Shown in pieces: positions 58,464 through 64,000 of a stretch of 64,000 nt of DNA. The notes beneath the pieces are model-generated. The model was not told the DNA's origin and ran no database searches. It saw nothing but the letters and a program-made list of their open reading frames with translations. The DNA comes from Perca fluviatilis. Lineage: Eukaryota; Chordata; Actinopteri; Perciformes; Percidae. The stretch is from positions 8,783,434-8,847,433 of the forward strand of contig NC_053123.1 of assembly GCF_010015445.1 (NCBI RefSeq), written 5' to 3'. Within the stretch, counting starts at the first letter, position 1. Each line of letters begins with the position of its first letter. The translations under genes and the position numbers were made by a program.

Positions 58464-60540
58464 TTAACAGCACAACTCAACTCATTTTGAAAAAATGACA
58501 CACTAAACTAAGGTGGAGGAAAAAAATTAAATGAAGACCCCCCCATTAAGCTAATGCTTCTATAGTCTCACGTCATAGTCCCGTTTTTAGCAACAACCTC
58601 TTTTTTTTTTATAACTTTGAACACAAAAATTAAACAAAGTGGTTAGTTGTAACATTGTCAGGAAATGACTCAAAATATAGAATTACATAGAAAGTCCAAA
58701 TACATTGGACAATATTGGTTCAACAGTTCTACATCGTGCAATCGCCTTGAAACACAGTAGGTTTAGATTTGATGTTAAGTTGGGCTATCTAGCGGTGCAC
58801 GTATTGTTCTGACCACCACGTTTGAATTACAATATGCCTTTGACAGCATTTAATAAAGAAACCGCTGAAGCCTGACCTTCGATTGAATCAATTTTACCTT
58901 TACTTTTAGCTTGCAGGCTCTGCATTCATTCCCCAACAAGAGAATGTGCTTAAAACAGAAATATTTGTCTAAAAATAGATTCTAGTGTATTTTATGCAGT
59001 TCCAGCAGGGAAAACAAAATGGTAGATGCTTACTGCGCATGCCACCTGCTAAATGCACATCATTCCCTGGAGAATTCATTCACAGTTTACACAAGTTACT
59101 TTTGGCAGTTTTGGGATCATTTCTTTTCTCCACTATTGAATAATAGTATACTCTTTGTGAGCATTCACTCATGCTAGGCTGGTATGAAAAGAAGCACACC
59201 CCTCCACTGAACTCTACCCAGTCAAAGCCTTGACTCATGTCCATCCTGTCAGGCTGACCGATGAAACCGAGGTAATCAACCACCTCTCTGTGAGACAGCC
59301 AAGGCTACAATGGTGAGTGCCCGTGTGTGTGTGTGTGGTGTAGAATGATCCTAGCTGATGAACCAGAAATAGATTTTTTTTTCTTTCAACAATCTTTGAT
59401 AACAGTGACTCAGGATGCTTTGCTGAATGAACAGCCTGCAGAAAAGATGTCCTGCGGCACTCAGACACTGAGCAGATCATGTACTGTAGGTGTGTGTGAA
59501 GTCAGAGATATGGTATGAATAGGTTGACAGATGCTGGCAAGCATTTATTTTAAGTAGCGAACAATAACAATTTGACCTCGGCTAGAAAAAACACACCTTA
59601 TCACTGCTTCATTAGAGGACTGTGTGGGCTTTCTGACATGTTGACAGCATGGCCATCCTGGATGCAGCTACGTGTGGTGCATGTCATATTTTCTAATATC
59701 TGGTTGTGAAGTGACTTAGCACTGAAGATTTTTCATTGTTTAATCTCTCAGCTCACTTGCATTGCATAGAAACAAAATAGTAAAACGATCCCAGATGAAA
59801 TTCAAGCTGTCAATTGTCCCCATCTGGTGCTCGACTCCACTGCCTAAACAGCTGTAGCCCTGAAAGCACATACTGTACAGTAGCAGCCTCTCACTCAACA
59901 CAAGCACACACTATATGATACCAAGATCAGAGCAAAAACCGCACATTCGAAGTGTTATTTGCACCTTGATAGTTGCAAAGCTGTTATTGCTTCTCCAGTA
60001 TGACAGGTTCTGCCAGGTAGTGTTAATAATACTAATAATAAGTCACACATGGTTTTTAATTAAATTCATAGCAATAGTTGGACAGGAATAGTTACTTCCC
60101 TGAACCAACATGGTGAACAAAGTGCTAATGGTTTTATTGATAGTTAGCAACTGGGAACACATTCCCATCTGCATCTTTTTACTAATCTATGTATGTGTTT
60201 TCAGTGGGTCAAGGAAAGAGATCATCATCATTGCTGTAACGTTGGAAGATAGATATGACTGGTTTATTTTTACGAATGCTGTTCCCTCATTGCTACATGT
60301 GTATGCTTTATATTTTGGTTTACAATATTTGGTGTGCTTGACAAAGTGCAGTGTAAAGGCAAACTACACCATGTGAAAAATGCAACAATGTAGCAACTTC
60401 GCACCAAAGCTACGAAACTATAGCTGTAAAAGCGAATCTTAATATTATCTCTGATGAATGATTGCAACATATGGTCGTTAGACAGCCGGTGTCCAAAATT
60501 TGCTTGCTGTAGCTTTTTAAAAGCAGTACAAACAAGAGAT

Positions 60541-60770
60541 GCACTTAAAGCTATAATGCGTAGTTTCTGTCGCCCCCATTAGGAATTCTAAGTAATGACA
60601 ACAAAACTGTCGGCGTGTCCACATGATACAAGCCTTCAGTGATCGCGAACCCCCCCCACCCCTCCTCCACGCAGTTGCTAGTAGTCAAGGGGGACACGGA
60701 GGATTAAAAAAAAAAAAGACTCTTCAGAAGAGGTCATTATCTTCACTTGAGTTTCTGCGTGCGAAAGTTG
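60541..60770 (+). repeat. dispersed repeat / MITE-like copy
   Basis: Begins after TTAAAGCTATAATGCGTAG. Its part 60672-60733 is the inverse of 53869-53928 (GGGGGACACGGAGGATTAAA; GACTCTTCAGAAGAGG). No matching right terminus was found. Confidence 0.5.
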
Positions 60771-63700
60771 CCAGATGACTTGATCTTTTAAACACAGCCA
60801 TACTGAGAAATACAGAGAGAGTTGTTTGGAGCTGATAGGCTTAATTAGCTACTAGCAACTCATTTGGCAATGGCTTGAATGTAACGGACGTCGTTAATAA
60901 TGAGCAAGACAGCCAGTCCTGTAAATAGTCATTCACACTTGTGACTTGTGTTAAAGGAGAACAATTCAGTAGTTTATCTTGCATCATTCTATCCTCAGTG
61001 TTAAAATGAGTCTTTCTCAGTCTGTTAGCCCCGCTTCTGTCTCATAATGACGTGTAACATAATAAACCTGAAAATCCATCTCCAGCTCCTAATTGGGGAC
61101 TACAGAGTCGTATATCACAGTATCTACCTTTTTTGTCACCTAATTGAATCCTTCCAGACTTGTAAACAACAAGCTTATCCCCGTTACATGGCGACAGGTT
61201 TTTGAAGAGACAAGAAAACACCTCAGCGGATCACTCGCTCAAGATTGTAATAAGTATAAAAGGTTCTGATGAAATACTTTTCTGGTTTATTTATTTATTT
61301 ATTTAGCGTTAGAAGTGTGCTAACAATGCTGTTAGGTAAAAACAAGCTACAGCTGTGAAGCTTATCAGACCATTACATTTCATCAAAATTCTAATCTTCG
61401 CTGGACGTCATGGTGTATTCCCTCCGCAAATAATAGGAGTTAATAGGAGTCCACACATAATATCCTAGAGAAAAATTAACATTCCATTCACAGGGGAAAA
61501 ACTTGTTTCCCATCTATAGCACAATAGTATTCTACAGCTAGTTTAAGGCCAGTAATGGCCAGTAAACCATCATTGACAAAGTATGCCTGTTAGACTTGTT
61601 ACCAAAGCCACATCTCCTGATATTGAAACATAGTACTTATTATGTCAGTAGATGATAATATACGGAGGTAAACAGTGTTTCTAGGTGCCTCTTCAAATCA
61701 GTTATGATTTGTGTTTGTATTTATGTATGTTTTTTTTCTGGTAACACATCCTTTGAAAAGCGGCAGATCTGGAGTTTCTGGATGCACACTGTGACAAGCA
61801 GTCCTGTCATGGCAACGGGCCTCCTGTTTAATCATCATTCACTGTGGTAACACGAGCACAGAAGGCGCTGATGGGCTTCTTAGTTGACAACACTGTGTGA
61901 TGTATTATTGGACTCAGTAGCGATTGGTAGCTGAGGAGATTCAGTGAGGTGAAACTGTAGTTAAATCAAAACACAAACATAGAACATAACATCAAGCTAC
62001 AGAATATAGCAAGGAAGGTGTCACATTATGATCGTGTTATGACAAAAGTCTTCTACAATCCTACCATGCTCCCTTTTCATGAAGCGGATTCAGAGTCATC
62101 TCCCATCACAGTCCTTACTGAGCATCTGTTTACATTCAAACATCGATTTTGAAACACTCTACATATCACTTTGTCAGAATGGCCTCTTGCTTTGAGAAAT
62201 GTATTCAACAGTGATTTTTTTATAGCTCTGTTTGAAGAATCTTGTTCACTGCGCGCTAACCCACATTCATGTGGAGTAGCTGCAGCCCAGTTTCACTCAT
62301 TCAAACAACTCTGCACTCAATACGCTGTTTTGTACATCTTGCTTAAAAATGAATGAGGTTTGAGTCAGGACCAGCAACTATTTCCATCTATTTTGATTTA
62401 GTGCTGTCAATTTCTATTACTAGCATCTTGCATCTTGGGAGAGTAAGAGCAAAAGACAGGCAACAGATTATATTGGTCTGTATGGATTGGCCATATTTTG
62501 TTTGATCCAACTAATCCATACCCATCCATATAAAGAAAAAGTTGGTTTTAAGCATGCTCCAGTGTATTTGCTTTTATTGAAATCATTTAATTATCACTAC
62601 AATAATTGGTTATGAGCAACTTAATATAGGAGCAAACATTAATCTGTGTCTACTGACATTTAATAGCACAAATCATGCTCTGAATACTTGCCACCACTTA
62701 TCTTTGTTGCTGGGTGATACAAATGTCTTTAGAAATGAGAATATAGTATGCTATTACTTTGTAAAGGGAGACCGCAGACTTTTTTTGGACATTGGTTGAT
62801 ATCTTGTCTCATTTGCAACCACTTATTCAGGGTCAGCAGCTCCAGCGGCAGATGCTGCCTAGCCTAAAAAAAAAAATCTTAACTAGAACTTTTATAACAT
62901 CCCTCCCACTGTGTCTAGTGGGCTGACATAGTTGAATACAGAAAGTTGTAAATGGCTGATGTAGCCATGAACCCTTTAAACTATGGAAGCTGGGCCATTA
63001 TCTCACTTTCTCACACATTTCCTAGCTGGCATCTACCCTGCATTTTCCCTTCTTCTCATTTTGGCACATAGCGCCAACTGTAACTCACATATACAAGTGT
63101 TGCTTTTTATTGCTAAAAGCAATAAACGGATGTGCTAGTGAAATGTTTGATAGAGCCAGCCTACATTTGTTTTTGTTCATATTTTATTTTGGCACCACAA
63201 TGACCCCATTTTGGCTTTGCATTCATTGTTGAAAGCAGTGCATGGAGGTCATTATTGCTGACTTCCACACCCTATTCTTTATCCAAGTTATGTTTACTTT
63301 AAATTTGTTTAAAGCTTTAGTGCTTAACTTTTTGACACTAAAACCCTCTGAAACTGAGCCTATCGTATACGAGGAAAAACGGCATCTCTTATTTAGATTT
63401 TAATCATTTTATAGCGATAACCGAGACCTATTGTCTTTTGCAGCTAAAAGCTAACACTCGGGCCGTCACGGTGGTGTCTTTGGTGTCTTTGAAGCCCTTG
63501 CAGGAGGTTTTCTATCCAGAGCAATAAATCCAAACTCTTACATCCAAGATTTATCCACTTGATGTCCATAATTTATCACTTTCGGTCATTGCTGCCGCTA
63601 GCTTCGATGCTAGCGTCCATCTTGAAATTCCCCGTGATTGCGAGAGTTTGACATTTTGTCAACCAATGGAAGGCAGGTCCGTCACAAGAAGAAATAATTA

Positions 63701-64000
63701 TTTTGAGTATTAGCATAAGTGAATGTCATAAGGGCAAAAGCGTCTGGACTTTTTTTGAAAAAATTTAGCTATTTTGTCAAAGTTATGTTTATTTCTTCAC
63801 AGTTTGACTCCCAAGACATATGAGAAGTGCTGAGCTCTTATTGCTGTTTGTGATATCAATACATATTTGTGAGATTCATGTCCCGTTTTAATTATTTGTC
63901 TTTAAGGTCCTACAACCTTTTTTAACATTCAAGTGACCTCACTACAGCACAAATATTCGAATAGCCCAGTTTTTCATACTGTAGATTGACTGTGTACAAC

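Overview
The window is vertebrate nuclear DNA, almost certainly from a ray-finned fish and probably a spiny-rayed teleost. It holds four multi-exon protein genes with GT-AG introns, very abundant (CA)n/(TG)n microsatellites, a tRNA-derived SINE, LINE 3' tails and many palindromic DNA-transposon derivatives. The gene order and orientations, map3k19(+) / ccnt2(-) / acmsd(-) / tmem163(+), match the mirror image of the human 2q21 block, so this is a conserved syntenic segment.

Layout. 354-9224 (+): 3' part of map3k19, a MAP3K-type Ser/Thr kinase whose N-terminal exons lie before the window. About 9.8-10.0 kb: tail-to-tail junction with ccnt2. 11754-19608 (-): complete ccnt2 (cyclin T2, P-TEFb subunit), nine coding exons; its first intron carries minor-spliceosome (U12) signals. 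21099-27030 (-): complete acmsd, ten exons, 336 codons, with all known active-site residues conserved. 27-34 kb: a repeat-rich intergenic interval with a decayed Harbinger-type transposon holding a broken SANT/Myb-like reading frame, plus LINE and CACTA-like debris. 34264-41249 (+): first two coding exons of tmem163 (CDF-like zinc transporter). From 41250 to the end is tmem163 intron 2, containing no exon that I could recognise but many short mobile elements.

The genes do not form a functional pathway; they are a synteny group. ACMSD acts in the kynurenine branch of tryptophan breakdown, cyclin T2 in transcription elongation, MAP3K19 in stress-kinase signalling and TMEM163 in zinc efflux. I found no sign of an undescribed gene system. 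The most useful observations are the U12 intron, a tandem SUMO-consensus duplication and an ambiguous C-terminus in ccnt2, a CA repeat occupying a 3' splice-site tract, and a well-marked set of transposon insertions with target duplications. Exon boundaries were derived by hand from splice motifs, phase continuity and recalled human orthologues, without transcript data.
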